Positions 8,111-16,283 of a stretch of 41,970 nucleotides of DNA are shown one piece after another; position 1 is the first letter of the stretch, and every line of letters starts with the position of its first letter. Origin of the DNA: Treponema sp. (GTDB lineage Bacteria; Spirochaetota; Spirochaetia; Treponematales; Treponemataceae); assembly GCA_016293005.1 (NCBI GenBank), contig JAEDFA010000007.1:1-41970 (forward strand), given 5' to 3'. Position numbers and translations under genes: made by a program. The notes under the pieces are model-generated. The model saw only the letters and a list, made by a program, of their open reading frames with translations. It was not told the DNA's origin and made no database searches.

Positions 8111-8140
8111 TTGAAAAATAATAAAACAAAATGATATAAT
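8111..8140 (+). promoter_or_regulatory. Promoter of the SDR-like gene, probably leaderless
   Basis: TTGAAA (8111-8116), 18-nt spacer, perfect TATAAT (8135-8140), then 8 nt to the ATG at 8149 with no Shine-Dalgarno. It is back to back with the promoter at 8073-8101. Confidence 0.65.
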
Positions 8141-8148
8141 GACGAATT

Positions 8149-8883
8149 ATGGAACAAAATATTTTAATTGCAGGAAAAAATCTTCCAGAATCAGTCGACC
8201 TTGCAGAATCATTTGCACTTCAAGGTTTTGATGTAATAATTACTGGCCGGCAGGAAGAAAAAAAACTTCTCCAAAATTCCAACATTCAAGTTGCGCCGTG
8301 GAATAAAACTTCAGCCGTTTCAGCTCGTTCCCTTGTCATTCAGTCAGAAATCGCTTCAGGAAAACTCGACAACGCCCTTTTGTATTTTGATGCGCCAATG
8401 TTCGCCTCGCAATTTACTTCTTTTTCAATCGAAGAAAGTCCGCGTGCCTTAGACGAAATGGTTTCAGGTTTTCAATATCTTGCAATAGAACTTCTAACTC
8501 GCTTTGAACAACACAGAACAAAAGCAAAACTTATTTTCGCAATAAAAACTCATCCGTCTGTAAACGATGTCCTTCATTCGCAAAGTTTAAAATCTTCTGT
8601 TTCAGGGCCTGCAAATCCTTTTGTCGCAGCCGCAGAAGCATCTTTTGCAACTTTTGCAGAAAATGTCGCAGCCCTTTACGGCGATAAAGAAAACATCACG
8701 ATTCTTCTGGTTACAGGAAATTCGCAGTCAGAAATCATGAAAAAAGATTCAACTTTTGCATCTTGGCTTTCAAATTACATTTTTCAGGTTGACGGATTAA
8801 AACGAAAAATCGACGCAAAACATTCGGCAAAATGGATAAAAGCCGGGGCAAAAAATCCAGGTGCTTTTCCATTTTTCAACTAA
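8149..8883 (+). CDS. Short-chain dehydrogenase-like protein, probably degenerate
   Basis: 244 residues. The layout recalls a Rossmann-fold SDR: an early beta strand and turn (ILIAGKNLPES), a second strand ending in TGR (FDVIITGR), a central strand (LDNALLYFDAP) where SDRs have an NNAG-like motif, and a helix (NPFVAAAEASFATFAENVAALYG) at the position of the catalytic YxxxK helix. The glycine-rich TGxxxGxG motif and the Ser-Tyr-Lys catalytic residues are not recognisable, so it may no longer be an oxidoreductase. I do not recognise a named family. It is the first gene of an apparent operon with the MgtC-like, lipoprotein and barrel genes. Confidence 0.6.
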   Translation: MEQNILIAGKNLPESVDLAESFALQGFDVIITGRQEEKKLLQNSNIQVAPWNKTSAVSARSLVIQSEIASGKLDNALLYFDAPMFASQFTSFSIEESPRALDEMVSGFQYLAIELLTRFEQHRTKAKLIFAIKTHPSVNDVLHSQSLKSSVSGPANPFVAAAEASFATFAENVAALYGDKENITILLVTGNSQSEIMKKDSTFASWLSNYIFQVDGLKRKIDAKHSAKWIKAGAKNPGAFPFFN

Positions 8884-8933
8884 ATCTTTTAGAATTTAAA
8901 GATTGCCATTTATGCAAATCAGGAGACTTTTTA

Positions 8934-9611
8934 GTGACAATCGAAAACATTTACCTTGACTATCTTGCAAAAATTTTCGGAGCATTTATCTGCGGATTAA
9001 TCTTAGGTCTTGAACGAAAAGCACGCCGTCAGCCAGTCGGAATCAGAACATTAGTGTTAATTTCAATTTCTTCGGCAGTTTTAGGAATTCTTTCTATTAA
9101 ATATGCAGAATTTTCTCCTTTCGGACGCGGAGATTCTTCAAGAATTGCGGCAGGAGTCATCACTGGAATCGGATTTTTAGGAACAGGCGTAATAATCAAA
9201 AACAACCTGAACATAAAAGGACTTACTTCCGCTGCAATCGTATGGACATCTTCTGCGCTCGGTCTTGCCTGCGGAATCGGGCTTTATTCTGTCTGCATAA
9301 TATCGCTTCTGTTTTTCATTTTTACACTTTTAGTTTTAGACAAAATCGAAGTAAAACTCTTTCCAGCAGAAAAAGCAAAAAAAATTACGCTTACCTTTAA
9401 CACAAAAAATGTTGACTTATTGCAAGTTCAGTCTATACTAAAGGCGAACGGTTTAATTCAGCGCGATTTAAATATGACAGAATCAATCGAACGCGAAAAC
9501 TTAACACTGATTTTTTCTGTAAAATCGCCTCATCAGATTGATTTATTTTCGTTGACAGCTCAATTAAAAAAATTAACAAATTTAACAGAAATCACAATTT
9601 TAGATGAATAA
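8934..9611 (+). CDS. MgtC/SapB family membrane protein
   Basis: A 225-residue inner-membrane protein starting with GTG at 8934, eight nt after AGGAG (8921-8925); an in-frame upstream extension has no such signal. Family landmarks are GLILGLERKARRQPVGIRT followed by LVLISISSAV in the first helices, and AAGVITGIGFLGTGVIIK with the conserved glycines. About four membrane helices occupy roughly residues 10-140, and a soluble ACT-like C-terminal domain follows. MgtC relatives are linked to magnesium limitation, membrane potential and stress survival, but the biochemical activity of most members is unknown. It lies 50 nt after the SDR-like gene and 16 nt before the lipoprotein gene, so it is probably co-transcribed with both. 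Confidence 0.85.
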   Translation: MTIENIYLDYLAKIFGAFICGLILGLERKARRQPVGIRTLVLISISSAVLGILSIKYAEFSPFGRGDSSRIAAGVITGIGFLGTGVIIKNNLNIKGLTSAAIVWTSSALGLACGIGLYSVCIISLLFFIFTLLVLDKIEVKLFPAEKAKKITLTFNTKNVDLLQVQSILKANGLIQRDLNMTESIERENLTLIFSVKSPHQIDLFSLTAQLKKLTNLTEITILDE

Positions 9612-9627
9612 ATAATTTGGAGGAGTT

Positions 9628-12414
9628 ATGAAAAAAATTTTTAATTCTTTTATCGTAATCTGTTCGCTCATTTTTCTTTCATGCGGCGACTATCAAATTC
9701 CACAAAGCGTTTCAATAAAAACTGATGCAGATTACAATTTTTCAGTCGGAAGCATCGAGCAGGATTTATCTTCATTTTTAAACATAAAGACAATTTCTGA
9801 AAAACTCAATTCAAGCCTTTCTGGCGGAACTGAAAATGCGTTTTCAAGTTTTTCCGTTTACGATTACAGGCCTACAACCGACGACACAAACCCATCTCAA
9901 AAATTTCTTGCAGAAGTAAAACTCCAGGAAATTCCTGTAGACATTTCAGAATACCTTTCAAACATGGACATTTCCACGGCACTCACGGAACAATCATTTG
10001 AACAGGAATTCACAATTCCGTCTTTAAGCGTAGATTCGCTTTCTTCAGACATAGATTTGCCGGATTTCAACGAAATTATTTCTTCATCGGCAGAAATCGG
10101 TTTGCCACCAGATTTAAAAATTATAATCCCAGGGAATTCAAATAAAGAAATAGAACCTTTCCCAATTGATATAAATGTTACTTCACCAGAATTTTCATCA
10201 ATTTCTTTCTACAAAGGAAACCTTCAAGTTTCAATTATTACAGATGAAGAAGTATACGGTTCCACAGTCGATGCAAAACTAGAACTTTTAGATTCAGACG
10301 GAAACTTAGTTTCACAAGCATCAAACACAATTACAAATCAGGCAACTTTTCTACTCCCAATTGCAGGAAAAACGCTCAAGCCAAACATGAAACTCAAGCT
10401 TTCTGGAAAACAGTCAGGCGGAAAAGACTTAAATTTTCCAGAATATAAAATTCGCTGCATTTTTTCCGCAATAAAAATCAAAGAAATTATCGGTCTTAAA
10501 ATGGATTTAGGCGAACAGGGAAACCTTGCAGTCGACCAGAAAGTTTACATCGGAACTGATGACACTTTTGTTTCATGCGTAATCGGCAAAGGCTCTCTTT
10601 CTGCAATCGCAAAAATCCCTGACAGATGGACAGGAGTTTCTTCAGATTCAGATTTAAGAATTGAAGGTGCACTTAAAAAATCAGACGGTTCTGCAATAAC
10701 GGAAAGCGATTTTGACAAAAGCCAGGAAAATCCACCTTACATCCTAAACCGAACATTGAATCTTCAAGGGCACACTTTTTCAAAAGAATCCGAAGCAATC
10801 AATGTAAAAGGAACTGTCAAAATCAAACTCGACGATGTAAACGGTGCAAACATCTATCTTGAACAGGATACAACAGGCCTTAATAAAATCAAAGTCGATA
10901 CAAAATGCTTAATCACTGAGATTCAAAACATTACAATCGACACTGCAAAAGCCGGAATTCAAGATAAACTGTCATTCAAAGACGAACAACCGCTTCCGCC
11001 GGAAATTGCAACTTATGTAGACAATGTTATTCTTACAAAAGCCGGAATCGAAGGTTCTTACACAAACACTCTCCCGAAAGGAAACGAGTTTTCAGTAGAA
11101 TTTATTTCAAATTTCCTGTTTTCTTCAGCAGAACCAAAATCGCAAGTTTTCGAACACGGAAAAAACCTTCATTTAAACGAATCGCTTGTAAACACAAACG
11201 AAAATACAATAAAAATTTCTGAATCATCAAAAGTCGACTACGCTTTCAATGTAAAACTTCCTGGAGCAACTAAAGAACACCCGGAATACGCTCAGTTCAA
11301 AAATGTAAAAATCGGTGAAACTTACAAAATCGCGATAAACATAAAACCGGTTTTCGACTGGAAAAGCATCACGATAAAGATAAACACCGCCGCTTCAGAA
11401 ATGCATTTAAATCAAAAAATCGAAACTGACTTTAATTTAAGTGCGATGTTCAAAGATATTTCTTCAAGTTTCGGAGATGATGACTTCTTCAAAAAAATTG
11501 AGCTTACACAAATGCCTCTTTACCTTTATTTTTCATGCCCAAGTCAGCTTGATGTGCTTAAAAACATTAAATATAAAGGTATATTAAAATTTGTCTGCGG
11601 CGATGAAAACCTTTATGTCGTTGGAGATAAAGAAAATGGAATCGAAAAAGACGGAACTTTACAGTTCATTACAAATCAACCTCTTGAATTTAAAGATTCT
11701 TCGGAAGAAAGTCAGATTGTAACTTCAAACATTTCAAATTTTCCTTCAAGTTATTCCGGTGATGTTGCAGATATGATAAACAAAACAAAAGATGTTGAAA
11801 ATTCAAAACTCATCATCGAATACTGCCTTCGAATTTCAGATTCAAAAAATGAAGAAAAAGACAAAATTACAATTTCAAAATCTGACTTTGACCAAATCAA
11901 GGCCGACACTTCGACTTCAACAATCTCAATTTTTGCAAGAATCATAATTCCGCTGGAAATGAAAATCACAGAACAAATCGATTTGAACATAAACAAACTT
12001 GCAAATTTAAACGAAGATACTGACATTTTCAACAGAACAGAAGCGCCCGATTTATCAGAAATAATGAAATACGCACAAATTGTAGAATCGATGTCGGTTT
12101 CATACAATTCTGAAAACAAATTCTTCAATTATCAAAACGATTCTTCAAAATCGCTTCAATTCATTTTCAACACTGGAATGACAAATCTTACGACAAATGT
12201 CTACGGCGAAAAAGGCGACCTCAACTTAAAAAACGGAACAATAAAAATCGTCTACGAAGACATTAAAAAAATTCTTGAGCAATATCCGTTTACGCCAAAA
12301 ATGACTGTAAGGCTTCCAGAGGGAAATGTATATCTTCCGCAGGATCCAAGCATAAAAATCAATTGCAATATCGGACTTTCAACAAACGGAACTGTAAAAC
12401 TTTTCGGAGAGTAA
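9628..12414 (+). CDS. Large lipoprotein of unknown function
   Basis: 928 residues beginning with a lipoprotein signal peptide (MKKIFNSFIVICSLIFLSCG; the lipobox cysteine is residue 19). A GGAGGAG Shine-Dalgarno precedes the ATG. The remainder is rich in Ser, Lys, Ile and Asp with many alternating hydrophobic/polar stretches that suggest repeated beta-sandwich domains, such as the LKLSGKQSGG and VKLPGATKEHPEYAQFKN regions. There are no further membrane segments and no catalytic motif that I recognise. The next gene, a predicted outer-membrane barrel, starts 4 nt after its stop, so the two probably work together at the outer membrane. Base composition matches the surroundings, with no sign of transfer. 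Probably a treponeme-restricted family. Confidence 0.85.
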   Translation: MKKIFNSFIVICSLIFLSCGDYQIPQSVSIKTDADYNFSVGSIEQDLSSFLNIKTISEKLNSSLSGGTENAFSSFSVYDYRPTTDDTNPSQKFLAEVKLQEIPVDISEYLSNMDISTALTEQSFEQEFTIPSLSVDSLSSDIDLPDFNEIISSSAEIGLPPDLKIIIPGNSNKEIEPFPIDINVTSPEFSSISFYKGNLQVSIITDEEVYGSTVDAKLELLDSDGNLVSQASNTITNQATFLLPIAGKTLKPNMKLKLSGKQSGGKDLNFPEYKIRCIFSAIKIKEIIGLKMDLGEQGNLAVDQKVYIGTDDTFVSCVIGKGSLSAIAKIPDRWTGVSSDSDLRIEGALKKSDGSAITESDFDKSQENPPYILNRTLNLQGHTFSKESEAINVKGTVKIKLDDVNGANIYLEQDTTGLNKIKVDTKCLITEIQNITIDTAKAGIQDKLSFKDEQPLPPEIATYVDNVILTKAGIEGSYTNTLPKGNEFSVEFISNFLFSSAEPKSQVFEHGKNLHLNESLVNTNENTIKISESSKVDYAFNVKLPGATKEHPEYAQFKNVKIGETYKIAINIKPVFDWKSITIKINTAASEMHLNQKIETDFNLSAMFKDISSSFGDDDFFKKIELTQMPLYLYFSCPSQLDVLKNIKYKGILKFVCGDENLYVVGDKENGIEKDGTLQFITNQPLEFKDSSEESQIVTSNISNFPSSYSGDVADMINKTKDVENSKLIIEYCLRISDSKNEEKDKITISKSDFDQIKADTSTSTISIFARIIIPLEMKITEQIDLNINKLANLNEDTDIFNRTEAPDLSEIMKYAQIVESMSVSYNSENKFFNYQNDSSKSLQFIFNTGMTNLTTNVYGEKGDLNLKNGTIKIVYEDIKKILEQYPFTPKMTVRLPEGNVYLPQDPSIKINCNIGLSTNGTVKLFGE

Positions 12415-12418
12415 AATT

Positions 12419-13618
12419 ATGAAAAAATTAAAATTACTTATCGCAAGCATTTCACTTTTTACAAGTGCACATATTTTCGCTTACAACATAAATATTCCAC
12501 GCCGAATCGTTGAAGTCGGGCTTGATGTTTCTGCCGGAATGAACAACAACTATTTTGCAGCGAAAGACATGCTTAAAAAAGACCTTGTTCTCGATTTTAC
12601 CAAAATGTCAGAAACGCTTCCAAAACAAGGTCTTGATATAAACTTCAACACAACAGAAAATTTCTTCATCGATTTAAATCTTTTAAACGGAATGCGTTTT
12701 AAGCTTTCTCAAGGGCTTGAATCCGACGGAATGATTACAATCGGAAAAGATTTGTTTGATTTTCTTTCAAAAGGAAACTCTCCAAACCAAAATCTTAATT
12801 TCGACGGAAATTTAACTGCAAGCCTTTTTATGTTTGTAGATCTCACCTACGCAATGAACATAAGCGAATGGCGTTTTGAAGTTTCACCGGCAGTTTACTT
12901 TCCGATTATGCACGCAAAATCAAAACAACTTTCCGCAGAATTCAGAAACTCACAAGACGGTACAATCGGTTTTGATGTAATTACCGATGCACAGATCTTC
13001 TCAATGATAAATTTTGACAATTCGTCATCAGGCTTACAAGGTGCTGCAGGTTTTGACCTTACCGCATCGCTTGAAAGAAAAGTTTTTAACACGCTTCAGG
13101 CGCAGGCATTTTTACGCTGTCCGATTGTTCCGGGAAACATAACTTATTCAAAGGGAATGAAATCTACGATATCTTATCAGGATACAAAATTCCTTGATCT
13201 TGTAACCGGAAACGCAAACACAGAAATTGCACAGAACACAGAATTTTACGATATCACAGGTCAAAAATATTACTTGAACCGCCCGCTTCATTCTGGAGTC
13301 CGCGTTGCATGGAGACCGTTCGGAAAATGGTGTACTTTCCGCGGAATGTTGGGCTTTGGAGTCCGTGAACCGTTTACAGAAAGTGCAAAAGCCTATTTTG
13401 AATACGAACTTGAAGCAGATGTTCTTTTAATCGGAATTTTTGGATTCAGCGCTTCATCAATTTACAAAAACCAGATTTTCACAAATTCACTTGGACTTCA
13501 GTTTAATTTCCGGGTGGTAGAACTCGATATTGCTCTCGGAGTTCAAGGCTCAGATTTCTTCAAAAGTTTTGCAGGAACAGGAGCAGTTGCACAAGTCGCT
13601 TTAAAATTCGGTTTCTAA
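12419..13618 (+). CDS. Predicted outer-membrane beta-barrel protein
   Basis: 399 residues with a cleavable signal peptide (MKKLKLLIASISLFTSAHIFA). The rest is built of alternating-residue amphipathic strands with aromatic girdle residues, for example WRFEVSPAVYF, CTFRGMLGFGV and GLQFNFRVVELDIALGV, and it ends in VAQVALKFGF. A terminal phenylalanine strand of this kind is the usual BAM recognition signal. No known porin or adhesin family is recognisable. It is translationally close to the lipoprotein gene (4 nt) and is the last gene of the unit, followed by a terminator. It may be a transport or anchoring partner of that lipoprotein; this is inference from context. Confidence 0.8.
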   Translation: MKKLKLLIASISLFTSAHIFAYNINIPRRIVEVGLDVSAGMNNNYFAAKDMLKKDLVLDFTKMSETLPKQGLDINFNTTENFFIDLNLLNGMRFKLSQGLESDGMITIGKDLFDFLSKGNSPNQNLNFDGNLTASLFMFVDLTYAMNISEWRFEVSPAVYFPIMHAKSKQLSAEFRNSQDGTIGFDVITDAQIFSMINFDNSSSGLQGAAGFDLTASLERKVFNTLQAQAFLRCPIVPGNITYSKGMKSTISYQDTKFLDLVTGNANTEIAQNTEFYDITGQKYYLNRPLHSGVRVAWRPFGKWCTFRGMLGFGVREPFTESAKAYFEYELEADVLLIGIFGFSASSIYKNQIFTNSLGLQFNFRVVELDIALGVQGSDFFKSFAGTGAVAQVALKFGF

Positions 13619-13634
13619 AAATATCAGAAACTTC

Positions 13635-13675
13635 AAAAACACGCCGGGTTAAATTTTCTCAGCGTGTTTTTTATT
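13635..13675 (+). terminator. Rho-independent terminator after the barrel gene
   Basis: AAAAACACGC (13635-13644) pairs with GCGTGTTTTT (13662-13671), a perfect 10-bp stem with the T run built into the 3' arm. It ends the four-gene unit that begins at 8149. Confidence 0.85.
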
Positions 13676-13697
13676 CTCCAAAAACCCCTTCCATATT

Positions 13698-13720
13698 TGA
13701 CAAAACCTATTTTTTTGTCA
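13698..13720. promoter_or_regulatory. Inverted repeat abutting the nfnAB promoter
   Basis: TGACAAAA (13698-13705) and TTTTGTCA (13713-13720) form a perfect 8-bp inverted repeat with a 7-nt spacer. The right arm touches the -35 box at 13721. The position suits an activator or repressor site. It does not match the usual Rex consensus. Confidence 0.5.
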
Positions 13721-13749
13721 TTGAAAAATAACTTAAAATAAAGTAGTAT
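13721..13749 (+). promoter_or_regulatory. Promoter of nfnAB
   Basis: TTGAAA (13721-13726), 17-nt spacer, TAGTAT (13744-13749). The start would be near 13756, giving a leader of about 25 nt with a GAGGA Shine-Dalgarno. Confidence 0.6.
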
Positions 13750-13781
13750 TCTGTTTATACCTTTAAAAGTTGAGGATTAGT

Positions 13782-14642
13782 ATGTTTAAAATTCTTGAAA
13801 AAAAGAAGCTCTCTGATATGTCAGCAACATGGTACATGAAGATAGCTGCTCCAGAAATCGCCCGCAATCGTAAAGCAGGTCAGTTTATTATTTTACAGGT
13901 TGACGCTGATTTTGGTGAACGCATTCCACTCACTATTGCAGATGCAAATGAAAAAGAAGGCTGGATTGCCATCGCTTTTCAGGCTGTTGGCGCTACTTCA
14001 TATAAACTTTCACTTAAAAACCCTGGAGATGAACTTGCAGCGCTTTTAGGTCCGCTCGGAAATCCTTCCGTAATCGAAAAAAAAGACGGTCCAGTTGTTG
14101 TAGTCGGTGGAGGATTCGGTGTTGCACCGTGTTACCCTATCGTTCAGGCTCACAAAGCAATCGGAAATAAAGTTATAGTCGTAATCGCCGCAAGAACAAA
14201 AGATCTTCTAATTTATGTCGATGAAATGAAACAAATCGCTGACGAAGTAATAATCATGACAGACGATGGTTCTGCCGGTCGCCAGGGAGTTTCGACAGTT
14301 CCTTTAAAAGAAATGTGCGAATCGCAATGTCCACCTGCAGAAGTAATTGCCATCGGTCCGCCAATAATGATGAAATTCTGTGCGCTTACAACAAAACCTT
14401 TCAATGTTCCTACAACAGTTTCTTTAAATACAATTATGATTGACGGAACTGGAATGTGCGGAGGTTGTCGTGTTTCTATCGGTGGTGAAACTAAATTTGT
14501 ATGCGTTGATGGTCCGGAATTCGACGCTCACCAAGTTGACTGGGACAATATGATGATGCGAATGAAATCTTTCAAAGACCGAGAAACTGAAGATTTCCAC
14601 AAATGCAAACTTCAGGCACAGGCCGATTCACTTGCAAAATAA
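13782..14642 (+). CDS. nfnA: NADH-dependent ferredoxin:NADP+ oxidoreductase subunit A (NfnA/SudB family)
   Basis: A 286-residue FAD/NAD-binding subunit related to dihydroorotate dehydrogenase electron-transfer protein. With NfnB it forms the electron-bifurcating NADH/ferredoxin:NADP+ transhydrogenase of anaerobes. Visible features are the FAD-binding segment GERIPLTIAD, the pyridine-nucleotide Rossmann segment VVVVGGGFGVAPCYP (105-119), and a C-terminal [2Fe-2S] site with Cys226, Cys229 and Cys241 plus Asp221 (IDGTGMCGGC...FVCVDGPEFD). Asp plus three Cys is the ligand set known for NfnA. The ATG at 13782 follows TGAGGA; a TTG 12 nt upstream is less likely. The nfnB start lies 23 nt after the stop. 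Older annotation would call it sulfide dehydrogenase subunit beta. Confidence 0.9.
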   Translation: MFKILEKKKLSDMSATWYMKIAAPEIARNRKAGQFIILQVDADFGERIPLTIADANEKEGWIAIAFQAVGATSYKLSLKNPGDELAALLGPLGNPSVIEKKDGPVVVVGGGFGVAPCYPIVQAHKAIGNKVIVVIAARTKDLLIYVDEMKQIADEVIIMTDDGSAGRQGVSTVPLKEMCESQCPPAEVIAIGPPIMMKFCALTTKPFNVPTTVSLNTIMIDGTGMCGGCRVSIGGETKFVCVDGPEFDAHQVDWDNMMMRMKSFKDRETEDFHKCKLQAQADSLAK

Positions 14643-14665
14643 AATCTCTAAAAATAGAGGAAAAA

Positions 14666-16150
14666 ATGGCACATAAAACAATAGAAGAATTAGATTTAAT
14701 CGCAAAAAAAGAACTTGAAAAAATTCAGGGCAAAGAACTTACAAATAAAGACAGAATGGCAATTCCACAAATGGAAATGCCTAGCAGAGAGCCAAAAGAA
14801 CGCTCACGACAAATGTCAGAAGTTGCTTTAGGTTACACGGAAGCTCAGGCAGTTGTAGAAGCTTCTCGATGCCTTCAGTGTAAAAATATGCCTTGTATTG
14901 CAGGCTGTCCAGTCGGAGTTAAAATTCCGCAGTTTATCGCAAAAATCGCAGAAAAAGATTTCAAAGGCGCTGTAGACACAATCAAAGAAACTTCGCTTCT
15001 TCCTGCAATCTGTGGACGCGTTTGTCCTCAGGAAAAACAGTGTCAGGGTCAGTGTACAGTTGGAAAAGTTTTCAAATCAGCAGAAAAAGCCGTTTCAATC
15101 GGTCGTCTTGAAAGATTTGTTGCTGACTGGGAAAGAGAAAACAATAAAGTTACAATGCCAGAAATCGCTAAAAAAACAGGTAAAAAAGTTGCCGTTATCG
15201 GAGCAGGTCCTGCAGGTCTTACAGTTGCAGCAGATTGTGCTCGCGCCGGTCACCAAGTTACAGTTTTTGAAGCATTCCACAAAGCCGGTGGAGTTATGAT
15301 GTACGGAATTCCAGAATTCCGTCTTCCAAAGGCAATCGTTCAAAATGAAATCGACAATCTCAAAAAAATGGGCGTAGAATTTGACTTCAATTTCCTTGTA
15401 GGCCGAACAAATACTTTGGATCAGCTTCTTGAAGAAAAGAATTTCGATGCCGCTTTTGTTGGAACTGGCGCTGGTCTTCCAAAATTTATGAAAATTCCTG
15501 GAGAAAATTTAATCGGAGTTTTCAGTGCAAACGAATATTTAACTCGCGCAAACCTTATGAAAGGCTACGATAAAGAACACGCAGCAACGCCTATATACGA
15601 TGCAAAACATGTAGTAGTTTGTGGCGCTGGAAATGTTGCAATGGACGCAGCAAGAATGGCATTCCGTCTTGGAGCCGAAGAAGTCGACATCGTTTACCGC
15701 AGAACAAGAGCTGAAATGCCTGCTCGATTAGAAGAAATTGCTCACGCAGAAGAAGAAGGCGTTAATTTCAGATTCCTTGAAAATCCTGTAGAAGTATTAG
15801 GAAACGAAGAAGGCAAAGTTTGCGGCGTAAAAGTTCTCTCTTACGAACTTGGAGAACCAGATGCTTCCGGCAGACGAAGTCCTGTTCCAATTCCTGGCTC
15901 AGAACACGAAATTCCTTGTGATGCAATGATTGTCGCTTTAGGAAACGGTTCAAATCCGCTTCTTGTTAAAACAACTCCAGGTTTAAATCAGGATTCAAAA
16001 GGTCACATTTCAGTAGACGAAAAACAGCTTACAAGCAAGGCAAAAGTCTGGGCAGGCGGAGATATCGTTCTTGGCGCCGCTACAGTTATTCTTGCAATGG
16101 GCGAAGGCAGAAAAGCCGCAAGCGCAATAAATGAATATTTAGCAAAGTAA
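14666..16150 (+). CDS. nfnB: NADPH-dependent ferredoxin oxidoreductase subunit B (NfnB/SudA, GltA-like)
   Basis: 494 residues, homologous to the small chain of glutamate synthase. An N-terminal ferredoxin-like part binds two [4Fe-4S] clusters (CLQCKNMPCIAGCP near 72-85 and CGRVCPQEKQCQGQC near 116-130). Two Rossmann domains follow: FAD at VAVIGAGPAGLTVAADCARAG and NADP at VVVCGAGNVAMDAARMAFRLGA, with RRTRAEMPA typical of NADP binding. No glutamate synthase large subunit is adjacent, and nfnA lies immediately upstream, so the NfnAB assignment is favoured over GltD. The start at 14666 follows AGAGG. The complex is cytoplasmic and balances NADH, NADPH and ferredoxin pools during fermentation. 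Confidence 0.92.
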   Translation: MAHKTIEELDLIAKKELEKIQGKELTNKDRMAIPQMEMPSREPKERSRQMSEVALGYTEAQAVVEASRCLQCKNMPCIAGCPVGVKIPQFIAKIAEKDFKGAVDTIKETSLLPAICGRVCPQEKQCQGQCTVGKVFKSAEKAVSIGRLERFVADWERENNKVTMPEIAKKTGKKVAVIGAGPAGLTVAADCARAGHQVTVFEAFHKAGGVMMYGIPEFRLPKAIVQNEIDNLKKMGVEFDFNFLVGRTNTLDQLLEEKNFDAAFVGTGAGLPKFMKIPGENLIGVFSANEYLTRANLMKGYDKEHAATPIYDAKHVVVCGAGNVAMDAARMAFRLGAEEVDIVYRRTRAEMPARLEEIAHAEEEGVNFRFLENPVEVLGNEEGKVCGVKVLSYELGEPDASGRRSPVPIPGSEHEIPCDAMIVALGNGSNPLLVKTTPGLNQDSKGHISVDEKQLTSKAKVWAGGDIVLGAATVILAMGEGRKAASAINEYLAK

Positions 16151-16176
16151 TCTGTTAATTCATTTCTAAATAAAAA

Positions 16177-16220
16177 ATCAAGTTCAGCAGAACGAATATA
16201 TTCATTTTTCTGAACTTGAT
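16177..16220 (-). terminator. Hairpin terminator, minus strand (D-lactate dehydrogenase side)
   Basis: ATCAAGTTCAG (16177-16187) pairs perfectly with CTGAACTTGAT (16210-16220). On the minus strand the stem is followed by a T run (16176-16172), so it should terminate transcription coming from the lactate dehydrogenase gene. Confidence 0.65.
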
Positions 16221-16251
16221 AAAAAACTAAAGATTATCTTTTCAAAAAGTA

Positions 16252-16283
16252 CCTCTAAAGACTTTGTTTTTAGAGGTTTTTCT
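16252..16283 (+). terminator. Rho-independent terminator after nfnAB
   Basis: CCTCTAAA (16252-16259) and TTTAGAGG (16269-16276), followed by TTTTTCTTT on the plus strand. It lies 100 nt after the nfnB stop, beyond the minus-strand hairpin. It may also act on the minus strand, where a T-rich stretch follows less closely. Confidence 0.7.

Noticed and set aside
11751..12128. Minus-strand ORF of 125 codons inside the lipoprotein gene
   Set aside because: Shadow of Ser/Lys/Asp-rich coding sequence; no start signal.
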